Assembly: GCF_047496725.1 (NCBI RefSeq)
Contig: NC_132971.1
Location: 14,750,001 to 14,814,000, forward strand
From: Anoplolepis gracilipes
Lineage: Eukaryota > Arthropoda > Insecta > Hymenoptera > Formicidae
Length of the DNA: 64,000 nt
Reading direction: 5' to 3'
Part shown: positions 38,636-50,129 of the stretch, piece by piece
Layout: each line of letters starts with the position of its first letter
Numbering within the stretch: the first letter of the stretch is position 1
The notes under the pieces: generated by a model
Told to the model about the DNA's origin: nothing
Database searches by the model: none
What the model saw: only the letters and a program-made list of their open reading frames with translations
Program-made: the position numbers and the translations under genes

Positions 38636-41600
38636 TTATGCAAAATACATAACTCGTTTCGTAGCGGCATGAACCGTGATTGCTCGTGCCATCGCACCCG
38701 GTGTCCTGTCTTCGCTACAACCCGACTGATGAGAACCTTCTCCACTATAAAAAAAAAAATGGATATTATATGTCTCGCGAAGTAACGCACAATTCTGCTA
38801 CGTATCTTTTATCATATGACAAACACACCTATCGTGTTCTTTCTCGACCAAATGGTATCTGGCTCGGAACGCTACGAGATGGGCATAATATGCCGGTGCT
38901 GGTATACTGACAGATCTTGTACATCTGACATAAGTATGACACAGTTGGTATGTGAGACATTGTAATTCGTCACTTTCAAAGTTATTATCGTCCCAAAGTA
39001 CATGATAATGTGATGGTCTCGATGTGCCCTGAAACGATAGCGACAAGTATTTATAGAAATGCACACGATGTAACAATTGAGTATGCTTTTGCCTAAAGAT
39101 TGCTAAGTTACCTGAATACCCTGGTGACTGCAGAGATAAAAGTCAAATTCCGTTGGATGAGTTATGCACACATCGACAGTTGTCCCCGCCGGAATATTTC
39201 CACTTTTCCCACTTTGTTCCTTCTTGTCTGCGCAGAACAGACGCGTGTGATGCCTCTTCTGTACCACGATAAATGTTATGCCGGGTTTATAATCGATCTC
39301 GAGCTTAAGACATGCCTCACGAATGGCAGTTAATTCATGTTGTAAAACGGTGAGAAACTGTCCTTCGGAAACGCCATCGCGGTACAGAATTATTCTAAGC
39401 GGCTTATATCCGCCCGTACTCTTATAAAACATTAGAAGCAATTCCCTTAAAAAAACAAAAAAATATCGTTAGATGATACATTTAACAGAGCAAAAAAATA
39501 AGAAGCAAACATGAATGGCAAAACTAAGATAAATGTGATAAATAATATAACTATTAATCATCACTTCTTGATATTGATGTAATGTTCATTAAACTAGTAA
39601 TTATATTACTTTTAATAGTTTCATGTGACAATTATTATAAAATTCAGGAAAAAATTGTCATAAAAAAATTCTATATCACATTTACTGAACACAATTAAAA
39701 ATTTACATATTTAAAGCTCATATTTACTAAATGTTTTGTTGTAAAATTTCATAAATTAATTCAAATTGCTTACCTAACCATCGAACTGAGTTCCTGAATA
39801 ATCTCTTGTCTATGCTGTTGGACCCTAACTGTCGCTGCATATCGAGATGGGTGGGCATCCATGCTGCCCACTACAGCGGCTATGCTGGGTTTCTTGTTAT
39901 CTCCCGCCGGCGGGTGAGTTACGTCAGCTCCAAGAAATATAACTGGTTCGTTAAACACTTTCGGTCTTATGCTAGGTACTAGAATGCTATTGATGCCTCC
40001 TAATTTGACATTTATTTTAAGACAGAGATTGGATAATGTCTGCGGCGATGTCTTATTAACATTTTTCGCTTGTACACATTGAGTCGCCATGCCTAATAAT
40101 GTATCTCCTACTCTTTTCACTTCAGCTAAAAAAGAAATAGAAAACAAATTATTTCGGTTTAATACATTACAAAAATTGTATAGAATTAAATAGAAATTAT
40201 ATAGAATTGTTCTTAAATCACTTGAAAACATACATGAATAATATCTGTCTGAGATATTCTAATTTATATAGTCTGAGATATTCTAATTTATATAGTCTGA
40301 GATATTCTAATTTATATAGTCTGAGATATTCTAATTTATATAGTCTGAAATATTCTAATTTATATAGCATATATAGTTACCATATACAGGAGTTTTGCCA
40401 GGTAGTACAACACAAACTAGCTGCAATTGCGAAAAAGTCGATTTCAAGTATCTAAACATGGGTTCGACTTGATCCGGTCCAGTAGCATATTTACAAAAAC
40501 ATGGTTGCCCAATAATGGGCATGCCAGCATCATTACTAATTTTCTGGAGTTGCGTTGTGAATAAACGTAACGCATCTTCGCGTACTGTTCTTTGTGGTGC
40601 AAAACAAGCAATTGCCCACACCCTAATCTCGACTCCAGTAAAGAACTGCTTGCCACGCATATCCCACACGCCTTGATTAGGCATTGCCTGCTGCTTTGTC
40701 TTTAGGGAAAGAGATCTTTATGTTATTGAGCGTTTAAGCGAATTGTTTATATAATACATAATTATCCTAGTAGATGTGCATCAGCGTTTCCATACATAAA
40801 TATTTTTTTTCATAGATTTTATTCGCAATCGATTTTATTCATAATCGATTTTAAAAGCAACATAGATAAAAACTTCTACGATTCTAAATCTAGTAGAAAA
40901 GGTAATTTATATATAATCAAGATTATTACTACTGTATGGAACAAATACTGATGACATCAAACTTTCGCAAGTGATATCAGACTGCAAATGTAACATCAGT
41001 TACATTTGTAAACCGTAAGCTATGATTCTCTACCACTATAGGAGAAAAGCTGTATATCTTTGTCATATCTATTATTTATAATTTATCATGATAGCAATTA
41101 AAGTTTAAATACTTGTTACACTAACAGCCCAGATATCAAATCAACCAGGTCTAGAATCCATGCATTCATTTGACAACTTTTGGCCACGTGTATAAATATT
41201 TATTCTTATTACTAAATACATATTTTAGCAATGTATACTATTATATCGCGATATAAATTAAATTAAGAAATATATAAATGTAAATGCTACTATGTTACAA
41301 GATGATAAACGAATATTGAATATATGTCAAAATCATAAATAAGTAACATAAAAGTGTTTTATATTCATCATAACTTTCTAACACAGCTTTACTTTATAGA
41401 TTATATATATAAAATGTAGAAAATAAACTTTTCGTCGAACACACACATTCAATGCTATACAAAAAGATTATTTGCTTGCTAAAAATAATTAAAATTATTA
41501 GCCCTTGCAAATGTGTGATTCGACTAGACCTGACTGATTTAGTTGGAAGTTTCTCACCTGTCCACTGAGGGAACTTACGCGCCCTCCGTACTGCAGTTTG

Positions 41601-44600
41601 GGCGGAGGTAATACACGACCCCTGACTTCCATCATACTATTTGATATAGTCAATCCAAATTCTTGTACATAAGAATCATTGTTAAAGTCAGCCCTTCTAA
41701 CTAAATTGTTAATCTCCCGTTCGCGATCTGGTGCGGAACGCGCTGTAGCTTTGATCATGGTCGAGGTCTGCATATCAGTTAACTTCTTAATGCAGCGTTG
41801 TCCAGCAACAATATTGCAAACCTATATTACAAATAATCGTACGTCGCTTTATATTGTCTATAATGAAATATTATGCTAAGTTAAAAGTTTGCACACAAAC
41901 CTCAAGCGGCAAATACGTATGTTTATGTTCTTGGCCGACTTGCAAGCAAGGAAGATGTGGATGGCGCAACTTCATTTTGTACTTATCTAAGAAATATTTG
42001 GCAACTGTACATTCGACTGTCTGTCCATTTTCCAGTTGCAATGGAAATCTGCAAGTTAACAATAATTACAATATTGTACATTTCTATTGTTTTGTTCTGA
42101 CGATATTATCATTTTAATATATCCTTACGATTGCATTTGAGCTGGTTTACGTGTAACATTGCACACTCTATACTTTCGCTTCATAGCTCCGCAGTGAGTT
42201 ATTTCAATCTTGAGACCCTTGATTTCTTTGGTAAATTTCACTCTTTGAGAATCTGTCAATGGTTTTCTTTGTTCGTTGATATCTCGGATATCCAATACTT
42301 CGCACATAAATTCTATAACCGGCTGCGCTTTATAGAAGGCAGTGGCAGAGACTAGAAATATATACAGATAAGTAACAAAAGTCATAAAGATATATTACGA
42401 GGTAAACATTTTTTTTCCATGCATTTACCATCAATATTTAACATCATTTTCCATTGCGATGGTCTCACTGATTGATGGAATCCAAACCACACTTCCCTGC
42501 CTCCGCCTAATGGATGATAGTATCCTTCTGGTGTACTAAAGAACGATCTACCTACTGGAGTGTATGTCATAGATGGTAAATGCCTCATTACGACATCTAA
42601 AGCGAGAACAGCATCATATGGAATTTGTCTAGTTCTTCCCTCTAGAGCCTCTTCTAAAGCAAATAGCGAAACCTGCGCCAACCATTTTATGACAACACGG
42701 AAAACTCTATCTTTACCCTCACCAGGCAGTGTGACCTGAAAAGACAATTATATAGTAATTGTAAATATCATGCAACACAGTTTAAACTTTACAATAATAA
42801 TAACTCACTTCTAATTCTACTTTATCATGCCCGATAGGCAAGGGGTCCCTTGTGTACAAGTTATTTCTGCCATCAAACACAGGCTTACGAGATTGAAATA
42901 TTTTAGTATATGCATGAACCATAGTTTCTACAATTTCCCTATTAACTTTCCGAGGACATTTATCAGGTTGTATGCTAATGTCATAATGATGAACATAGCC
43001 ACGTGGCATACTAATTTGGAAGTGGTTAGCTCGCAAACCAATCGGTCTGCCTTCTCGTCCTATGTTTGGTCTTCGAGGGCACGTAAACACTAGACAAAAG
43101 TAATAATAATTATATATCATATAAAATTAACTTTTCATTAATTTTTTAGTTTAAATTAAAGTTTAGAATTAAATAAAGTTATAAAATGTATTACTTACTT
43201 GGCAGTTCCGTAGGTTGAGGAGGAGTGTGTGCCTGTTGTGCGGGAACAAGCCCCATATTGCTGGGAGCTGCGACACTACTTGCCGCTACTCCCGCTGCTG
43301 TCCCAACAGAACCACCACTTGTTGAAGGTCCAGGTTGAGGGGCTGCAAAAATATGTAAAATAATAGAAAATATTTCTCAAAAAAACAGTGTGTCAGTTAT
43401 GTATACTTTGTCTGTATTTATGTGGAATAATGTTACATACTTGAACTTTGCATCTTTTATTTCTCTTTGTGTACTCTGGGATGCTCAGTTTATTATAATC
43501 AGATCGTACAGCAACGAATATCTATGCGCAATCATAATAATCCACAAGGTATAGCACACATTAAGTAGGTAATTATTATTGTATTAATGAATTTAATATT
43601 AAATCAATAAGAAATTTTTTAAGTCAAATTTAAGAAGATTACAATATCTTACAGTTCTTTTTTTACATATAACATCAGTGATTGTAACAAAATGCAAAAA
43701 AAATATCTCTAGACATATTTAACAAGATAATTAACAAAATATTCTTTCTCAATAACACTTTCATATCTTAAAAACAAATGATATGCTGAATTCAATATGC
43801 AGATAAATTGTCAAGCATGTAAACATTATATAATACTGTCATATCATAGCTAAAAACAACAAAAAATAAAGAAATATTACTAGATATTAAATAAATAATA
43901 GAAATATTAGAGCACGCTAAGTTATATTATTCTCAACTAAATGTATATTAAATCAACAATTATCGTATGTATTTTCTTTTATCGTACATTTTTTATTCTG
44001 CTATGATACCCAATATTTATATGCTTGATAGTTTATAATCAGATATTGCAACCTTTCTGCATATAATTATAATTTAGAAAAAATTAATCAATTCATGATT
44101 GCAAAACTCATATTAAAAAAAATTTCTGTTACAAGTCTGAAAAAAAAAAAAAATAAATAAATAAATAAATACTATCAATATTCCATTAATCAATTTTATT
44201 TTTAAGTGTATGTCAAATTTTCTATACATTGTCATTAATATACATCTCTTTCTCTATGTAATAATTTTTTAGAATTAGATAAATTGTACAAATTCTAAAT
44301 GAATAATATGCTAAAAACACTTTGCCATTTTGAGTAAATCTTATACAACTTATGGTAATAAAGATAGTTTATACTTTCTATAACAGATTACAATAATGCT
44401 TTAAATATTCATTTCAAACTTTAAATATTTTAGTTTACCAAAACTTGTGTAACAGATTACAATTTGCATTGCTATTAAAATTTAACAAATGATATCAAAT
44501 CATCGTATAATATATTATAGTTTCATAAGTTTTATCCTTGAAATATATAGACTATTTTTCAAATAATTCAACATATGCTTAAAAAAAAAAAAAAAAAAGT

Positions 44601-45311
44601 GCTTTCGATAAGCAAACTTTCTAACACAAGACAATCTTTTCCTGATACATGACTAATGCAAGATATATGACACACACATAATCATATAGTCAATTTGCCT
44701 AAATACAAGATTAATTTTCTATCTATGTCATAAATTTGAAAATAACTCTGAAAAGGAATGCCACGGAAAATGAGCAATTTCTCAACAGACTGAAAGACTA
44801 TAAAGTCTATTCTACTCAGGTTCACTTAGGCCTAAAGATTCGATTCTTTTCTTTGTGTGTAATAGACAAGATGATAATTTAGAAAGAGACAGCAAGTAGT
44901 CAGACTAGGATTAGCTAGCGCGTGAAAGAACTGTGAATCGAATCGCGGGTGAATGACGACACGCGTGCCTGTTGAACGAGGTTCATCCGAGGTCATTGAG
45001 CGAATCATCCGTGGAGGATCACGCACGGGCGTCGCGAGTCCCTCCCCTCTCGCAAGGTTTTTTTTTTTTTTTTTTTCAGAGACGGCCGAGATAGACGATA
45101 GACAGTCGAAGGATCAGATAAAAGAGCACCAAGAGAGGGACACCATGACGGCCGAGCGAGCGCGAGCGAAGATATCCGCAAGCTAGGTCGCTCGCGATCA
45201 CACTAGCTCGCGGATGTCAGAGGGACGTTGAACGTGTTTATGGGGGTTTTCGCGGCCACCCCGGACGGGTTCGACGACGCAGAGACACTCACGTTGTCCT
45301 GCGGGGTACAT
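38636..45311 (-). CDS. AGO1: Argonaute-1 (miRNA-class Argonaute)
   Basis: With the MYPAGQ first exon (45311-45293) the coding exons are 43342-43199, 43089-42809, 42735-42429, 42351-42129, 42048-41901, 41821-41558, 40699-40381, 40125-39774, 39445-39112, 39028-38829 and 38744-38636. They total 2,700 nt: 899 residues plus TAA. Order: Pro/Ser/Gly-rich N-terminus, N domain from about residue 55 (FTCPRRPNIG), PAZ (about 250-375), MID (QLVCVVLPGKTPVY near 555-568) and PIWI. The catalytic tetrad is complete: D near 636 (GADVTH), E near 676 (RQEIIQEL), D near 709 (YRDGV) and H near 847 (YYAHLVAF). In insects AGO1 loads miRNAs, recruits GW182 and represses mRNAs in the cytoplasm. The C-terminus MYFA is canonical. 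Identity is certain. An unusual Cys replaces the Gly I expect in the DVGITHP motif of insect AGO1. Confidence 0.98.
40249..40368. repeat. Five-copy 24-bp tandem repeat in an AGO1 intron
   Basis: Unit CTGAGATATTCTAATTTATA plus TAGT, five times; the last copy has one internal substitution and a changed final base. It starts 12 bases inside the 255-bp intron 40126-40380, next to the 5' splice site. On the transcribed strand each unit contains ATCTCAG|AC, a splice-acceptor-like site, so the array presents five spaced pseudo-acceptors. Confidence 0.95.
40700..41557 (-). other. AGO1 intron with small palindrome
   Basis: An 858-bp AT-rich intron between the exons encoding SSLSGQ and TKQQAMPN. CAAATGTAAC at 40985 is followed after ATCA by its exact complement, giving a 10-bp hairpin. 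Nothing else is seen. Confidence 0.6.
43441..43453 (-). CDS. AGO1: AGO1 alternative first coding exon (MQSS form)
   Basis: ATG at 43453, then CAA AGT TCA A and a donor GTATGT. It ends in phase 1, as required by the common exon starting CCCCTCAACC at 43342, and gives MQSSTPQPGPST. The total would be 897 residues. Only 98 bases separate it from the common exon. It could also be a 5' UTR exon whose ATG is used. Confidence 0.5.
43454..45292 (-). other. AGO1 first intron of the compact form
   Basis: AT-rich intron with A-runs near 44141-44155 and 44580-44598, an AAAT tetranucleotide run at about 44150-44170, and a GC-rich 3' part (44930-45290) next to the promoter, including a T-run at 45058-45076. 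No extra exon is supported beyond the MQSS one. Confidence 0.5.
45293..45311 (-). CDS. AGO1: AGO1 first coding exon (MYPAGQ form)
   Basis: ATG TAC CCC GCA GGA CAA C followed by donor GTGAGTGTC, phase 1. It yields MYPAGQPPQPGPST, which matches the MYP-GQ start known for insect Argonaute-1 proteins. This is the best-supported start of the gene. Confidence 0.8.
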
Positions 45312-45600
45312 ATTTGCTGCCGTCGAGTGTAAAAGACCAGATAACCACTAATAAATAAGTAAAAAATTCAACACAAGACCCCGCTGGCCACACCACACGC
45401 TTCCCCACAACACACACTGCGAACGACACCACCAACGAGACTATCCATCTGCAATGGCGTCCGCTAGCGCGGCGCCCATTGGCCATTGGCCGAACAACCT
45501 GGACTAACCGACTCTCTGAGAAGTGCGGCGGTAGAGAATTTTTCACGCCGAAAATCGCAACCAGAGGACCTTCCGTTCGTTCGTTATACACGCGGGATTT
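45312..45600 (-). promoter_or_regulatory. AGO1 proximal promoter with two CCAAT boxes
   Basis: GC-rich sequence upstream of the MYPAGQ exon. Two ATTGG motifs at 45478-45482 and 45485-45489, read as CCAAT on the minus strand, lie about 170 bases before the ATG, as expected for an NF-Y-type promoter. There is no clear TATA box. Confidence 0.55.
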
Positions 45601-46199
45601 GAAAATTCTTTCAATCCATTCCGACGCGATTGAATACCGTATCGTTTAATGAGCGTGAAATTTTTCAATTTATATGATCGAATACATCGACTAGAAGTAT
45701 TAATTCTTCGGTTGGCTTAGAAACCAAAGAAAATGGATAAAAATAACAATAAATGTGTGTATCGATCGATGTCATTAGTTTTCTTTTTCTTCCTCTTTAT
45801 CTTTTCCTTTTTCCTAAAATTATTTATTTTACTTTTAAAATATTACCACATTTGTAATCTCGTAATCTATCATCATCAAGTAGGATGTAATATTAATCTC
45901 AAAAAAAAAAAAAAAAAAAATAATAATTTTGCGCTACATCATATATATTCATATATCCGTGATTAACATTGATGAAAATTATATCTTAAAATATCTCTAA
46001 AATAATATAATTTCTTCTTATAAATCGGATAATTAGTATCATATATAAAAAAAAGTGAAATATATTACCCCGATCACACGACGGTTCCGAATAATAAATT
46101 TTGTAAATTTCGCATAATTTATATCGATTTTTTAATTCTCCCTTTTTTTTTTTTTTTTTTTTGAGCAATATAATTTTACTTCATAAATGGAAAAATAAA

Positions 46200-46383
46200 A
46201 AAATTATCAATACGTCACTCGTAATCATTACTAACTTGCGCAGAACTGACGCGCATACTGCGGAGCCTATTGCCAACCTGCGGTAAAATCTGTCGGATGG
46301 CAACACTGACACAACAGAGTTCCGGCAGTGCGATATCGCGACGAGTTCGTCGCGTCTGACATTGCGTGCTTGCGTTATTCAAA
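46200..46383 (+). promoter_or_regulatory. mRpL53 promoter region
   Basis: A GC-richer segment directly upstream of the mRpL53 start and about 0.7 kb from the AGO1 proximal promoter on the opposite strand. By position it is the mRpL53 promoter and 5' UTR. Between the two (45.6-46.2 kb) the sequence is AT-rich with A- and T-runs. Confidence 0.4.
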
Positions 46384-49300
46384 ATGTCGATCCACTTTAG
46401 CGGGAGCCGATCGCGTTCCATAGGTGTGATGGCCGCGATCATAAAGCACCTAAAACAGGTCAATCTAACACCGGTCAAAAGGATCGACTTTCGTTTCGAC
46501 CCGTTCTACGAAAATGTCAAAGAGACGAGGTTAGTGGCCTAAAATTACCTACGCCATCGCAGCGATTCCGCGGGAATTATGACTAGTGATTGGCGTCGCA
46601 AAATTTGTACTCTTTTTATTTTTTTTTCAATAGAATTCATACTCGGGTTTCATCATTCTTGTATTCTTGAGTAGAATATATCCGCGATGTTCTTTTTCGT
46701 TAAAATGGTGTTTGCTTTTCTTAGATTCTCGGAAAGTTAAAAATAATTAATTTTCTCAAAAATCGTAAGATGAAAACATTTATGCAATATAATTGCCGAA
46801 GTAATTATCGTAATTATTCTTTTTTAATAAAAACGCAATATCCTAAATCTCTATTAAGTAATATTCATGAGATTTTAAATATAATGCAAAACGATTTATT
46901 GAAGAAGACGATCGGAATAAAAATAAATCATAATTTCTCGAAATATTGATACTTAATCATTCGAGTCATGTTATTGTTATAAAAAACAAATACATTAAAA
47001 GTGGACGATTCTAAACAATCATATTTCATAAGAGGATAAAAGCGGAGTAACGATCAACCACCGCAGACCAAGTCAGGTCAGATTAGGTTAACGGCCAATG
47101 ACGTCGATAGTGCACGCACGCGCAACTTGCACCCTTCGCGCTAGCAGACGATCCGCAGCCCCGTTGTTATTTATAGAAGTGTCTTGATCGTACGCGCATT
47201 ATTATAGTCGGAGAAGCATTTCAACTACGGAAAATTCTCCAACTACTCTGTCGTGTTCTGTGTACGTATTTCCAGGATAATCCACATTCGAGGTACGAAC
47301 CGCCAGGATGCGCGAGGAAGAGACAACTTTTGCCTAACCGCCCTTCGCGATTCTGTAACCGTGCTCATTTTGACGTTTGTACACAATCGTGTCGGTGCGT
47401 TCGATGCTGTTCGCGAAATGAACCACCCATTTCTCTCGTTTTAATATTGAATCAGATAACAATTTTGACTGTCAATCGACTCGGCGTGAGCGTCATTTCG
47501 AATAGCTTGTTCGTTATTTCCTGCCTTTTCTTTTTCATTTTTAGAATCTTCCCTTATCTAATCTCACCATTCGTTTTCAATCGATAACTATGTAAGATAA
47601 TGCGAAAATTAATATAGCGATTAAGGTGTTTTTTGAGAAAACTAATTTGTCTACTTGGATTATTACATATTTTTAAATGATTGGATTGAATATTTTCACG
47701 GGTATAAAAATGTTTCAAGTTGAAGATAACGGTCACCTATACTTTTTTTTATCACTAATCAGAAATATCCAAAGATGCGCATAGATAAACGTTCCTTGTG
47801 ATTTGTTATAAAATTTCTTGCATTCTTTGTTTGTTTTTCTTCTTTAATTCGAATGGAACTTACCATTACATTGGCCACATCCATATGCTTTGCCAAGCAT
47901 GGAAACGGCTGTAGTTAAACGAAGGGTGCTTAAATCTGGCATTGGAAGCGGTAATTGCTGTTCCATTTGTGCCATTCTGCCTGTTAAAGGAAACAATAAA
48001 CATTGAAAAAATATAATGAAAATTAGTAATTCGCATATTTCATTATCTAGTGACAAAATTGCCAAAGCTAAGGATAGAGAGAGAAAAAAGAGAAAAGAAT
48101 GAAACATGGATTTAAGCAATATAAAATTTAATTTCTATAGCTTTAAAGAGAATGTACAGACATGCGCTGAAATCAATGCGATACTTCATTACAGATTACG
48201 CAAAAGAATAACGTGCATAACGCTTTTTTACTTGCAGACGTTTTCAATTTTACATTAGCGCGCCGAGAATCAATGCAACAAATCCGTATTGTTTGATGAA
48301 AACGGAAATCGTGTGCGATCGTTCTGAACCAACCATTACGTTCAACCTTCGTGAGTATAACAAAAATATTATGTATTCAAACTCACCATTCATGTTTTAG
48401 AATGTAGAGTGAGTCAAGAAGAGAGGAAAATATTTTAGGAGACAATAGTATGGATCATTATAAATAAAAAAGTTTATATGAACATGATTATTCGCAATAG
48501 TTTCGGAGATACAGCTATACAATTATAATAGGTAAAATATTTAATAATAATAATTTTTTTCTTTCTACTTTCCCTCTTTTATATTCGTTCCTTTTTTATT
48601 TTTTTAAATATTTTATTATTATTATATACTATATAATTATAATTATCGTATACAAAGCCGCACTCAAAGAAACAGCATGCCATCTTAGGACATGAGTTGT
48701 AAAGTATGGAGAGTATATTCACGGTTCAATTTATGAATATTTGTTGTAAATGTATACATATATCATTCACCATCATTGTATTATTTAAACAAAATTAAAC
48801 AGCTATACCTCTGTAAGTACTAAGAATAATATTCATATAAACTTTTTTTATTTACAATGACTCATACTATCGTCTCTCAAAATATTTCCCTCTCCTCCTG
48901 ATTCACCCTGTATATCAATATCGCAAAAAATTAAGTTCATATAAACATTCATTATAACGTAAAAAAGTATTGAAACAGATATTTTACAAAACATGAAAAG
49001 TAAGATATTTTAAATATAATTCTACAGCTCATCTAACAAATTTCTCAGTAAATTATGTACATTAATAAGTAAATCTATTTGCTGAGTCAACAAGAGTTGA
49101 AAATATAATTACTTATTCATTTGTTTAGAATAAACTTTTTTTATACTTCTATAATGATCGTGATTATGCGCAGATAGATCACTCGACTTCTTTACTTTTA
49201 CAGAATCAGGTGAAAAGGTGATATTAAAAACAGCTCTTTTAACGTCCCTGAACATTTTGGAGCTTTACAACAAACATATTAGTAGCTTAGTTCCGCCTAA

Positions 49301-49412
49301 TCCAGCTGAGCTTGAAGCTAAAAAAGAGCTCGCAGAAAAGAAGAAAAAGAGAAAGAAGCCTCGTAAACAAAAAGAAGGAAAAAAGAAAAGGATAGTAATA
49401 TTACAAGGCTAA
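46384..49412 (+). CDS. mRpL53: Mitochondrial large-subunit ribosomal protein mL53
   Basis: Exons 46384-46529, 48238-48350 and 49204-49412 join in phase 2 then 1 to 468 nt (155 residues plus TAA) with GT-AG borders. The core VKRIDFRFDPFYENVKETR matches the human pattern (VKQVxVxFCPFEKNVESTR), followed by NPYCLMKTEIVCDRSEPTI and KTALLTSLNILELY, and a Lys-rich tail (KKKKRKKPRKQK). mL53 is a small metazoan-type component of the mitochondrial 39S subunit. An internal ATG at 46429 (MAAIIKHL) is an alternative start and would remove 15 residues. An AATAAA lies about 45 bases after the stop. Its large first intron holds AGO1-strand exons on the opposite strand. Confidence 0.88.
47040..47480. promoter_or_regulatory. 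GC-rich promoter-like island inside mRpL53 intron 1
   Basis: A CpG-containing block with a TATTTATAG motif at 47168 and short frames on the + strand (63 and 85 codons) that have no recognised domain. It could be a further promoter for minus- or plus-strand transcripts. The rest of the intron is AT-rich. Confidence 0.3.
47864..47980 (-). CDS. AGO1: AGO1 distal alternative coding exon (MAQMEQQ)
   Basis: Acceptor CCTTTAACAG then GCAGA ATG at 47975, an open frame MAQMEQQLPLPMPDL through YGCGQCN, and donor G|GTAAGTTCC. It ends in phase 1 and would join the common AGO1 exon at 43342 as CNAPQPGPST. No other minus-strand coding exon lies between, so AGO1 is the only visible partner. The codon use and clean splice sites argue it is real. 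That it belongs to AGO1 is inference. It lies antisense within mRpL53 intron 1. Confidence 0.55.
48387..48393 (-). CDS. AGO1: AGO1 most distal candidate start (MN) exon
   Basis: ATG AAT G followed by donor GTGAGTTTG. Joined to the exon at 47980 it reads MNGRMAQMEQQ in frame, so the distal isoform could start here and be 934 residues. Seven coding bases are weak evidence alone; the matching phase and good donor are the support. Confidence 0.35.
48394..49200. other. mRpL53 intron 2 remainder
   Basis: AT-rich intronic sequence with a T-rich patch near 48570-48610. No additional feature was seen. Confidence 0.5.
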
Positions 49413-49936
49413 TTTAATTGGCGACTTATTAGCTCGCTTACTGACTACTTACTGGTAATAAATATCTCTGATTTTTTTGTCTAAGTTTTCATTAAAGTTT
49501 ATTTAAATACAACGAATATTTTTAAATACTTCCTTGACATATATCATCAAGATTATTTTGTTCTATTTTCTGACATGTTTTCTAAACTAATTTAAATGAA
49601 AGACTGTAGCTACTAATTCGAAAAAGTTGTCAATCATCTACGGTGTAAATATTTTATTCAAATTAATCTTTAATCTGCTTAAAAGCTTGTAGAAAATAAT
49701 GCCCAAATAAACATTGCAATGATTATCATTTATATTCTTGCAGGGTTTTTCATTTCCTAGAAGTCGAAAAACATTCGATTAACTTTATAATATTTTGATA
49801 CTCATCAAAATATTTAATTTCGATAGTAAGCCGAACATATAAAAAAAAAGAAATATCCGTGCAACATTGTTTTATTGACGGAATTTTAATTAAAACAGAA
49901 ACATAACTGAAATTAACGGAAAGGAGGATAACAAAC

Positions 49937-50125
49937 ATGGCGACCGAAACAGGAAATAAAGATTACAATTTAAGACTTATCGATATGTTCTACAATTATG
50001 TTCCAGCCTTCACCGATGTATTTGACGAAGAAACTTGGTACATTTTTGTTATTTGTTTTGTAGCCAGCACTTTTCTAGTCGCATTTATTCTTTCGAAATT
50101 TATAACTATAAAACCCGTTGAGTAA
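49937..50125 (+). CDS. Small single-pass membrane protein, 62 residues
   Basis: A single-exon ORF with a good start context (AACAAACATGGCG). Residues 1-33 are polar with acidic DVFDEETW. One clear transmembrane helix follows (about 34-54, WYIFVICFVASTFLVAFILS), then a short basic tail. AATAAA motifs occur 140-230 bases after the stop. The balanced composition and start context in an AT-rich setting make it a real small integral membrane protein. I cannot name the family. It sits 525 bp downstream of mRpL53 on the same strand and, if the distal AGO1 exons are right, inside an AGO1 intron on the opposite strand. Confidence 0.6.
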   Translation: MATETGNKDYNLRLIDMFYNYVPAFTDVFDEETWYIFVICFVASTFLVAFILSKFITIKPVE

Positions 50126-50129
50126 TATC

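Noticed and set aside
40249..40368. Possible CRISPR array
   Set aside because: The units are directly adjacent with no spacers, and it lies in an intron of an animal gene.
40207..40455. 82-codon ORF with LRYSNLYS repeats
   Set aside because: A translation of the 24-bp intronic tandem array on the strand opposite AGO1.
46215..46478. 87-codon minus-strand ORF
   Set aside because: Shadow of mRpL53 exon 1 and its promoter; no domain.
47844..48119. 91-codon ORF start at 48119 (MLKSMFHSFLFF)
   Set aside because: The part before 47980 is intron (pyrimidine tract and CCTTTAACAG acceptor); the real exon begins at 47980.
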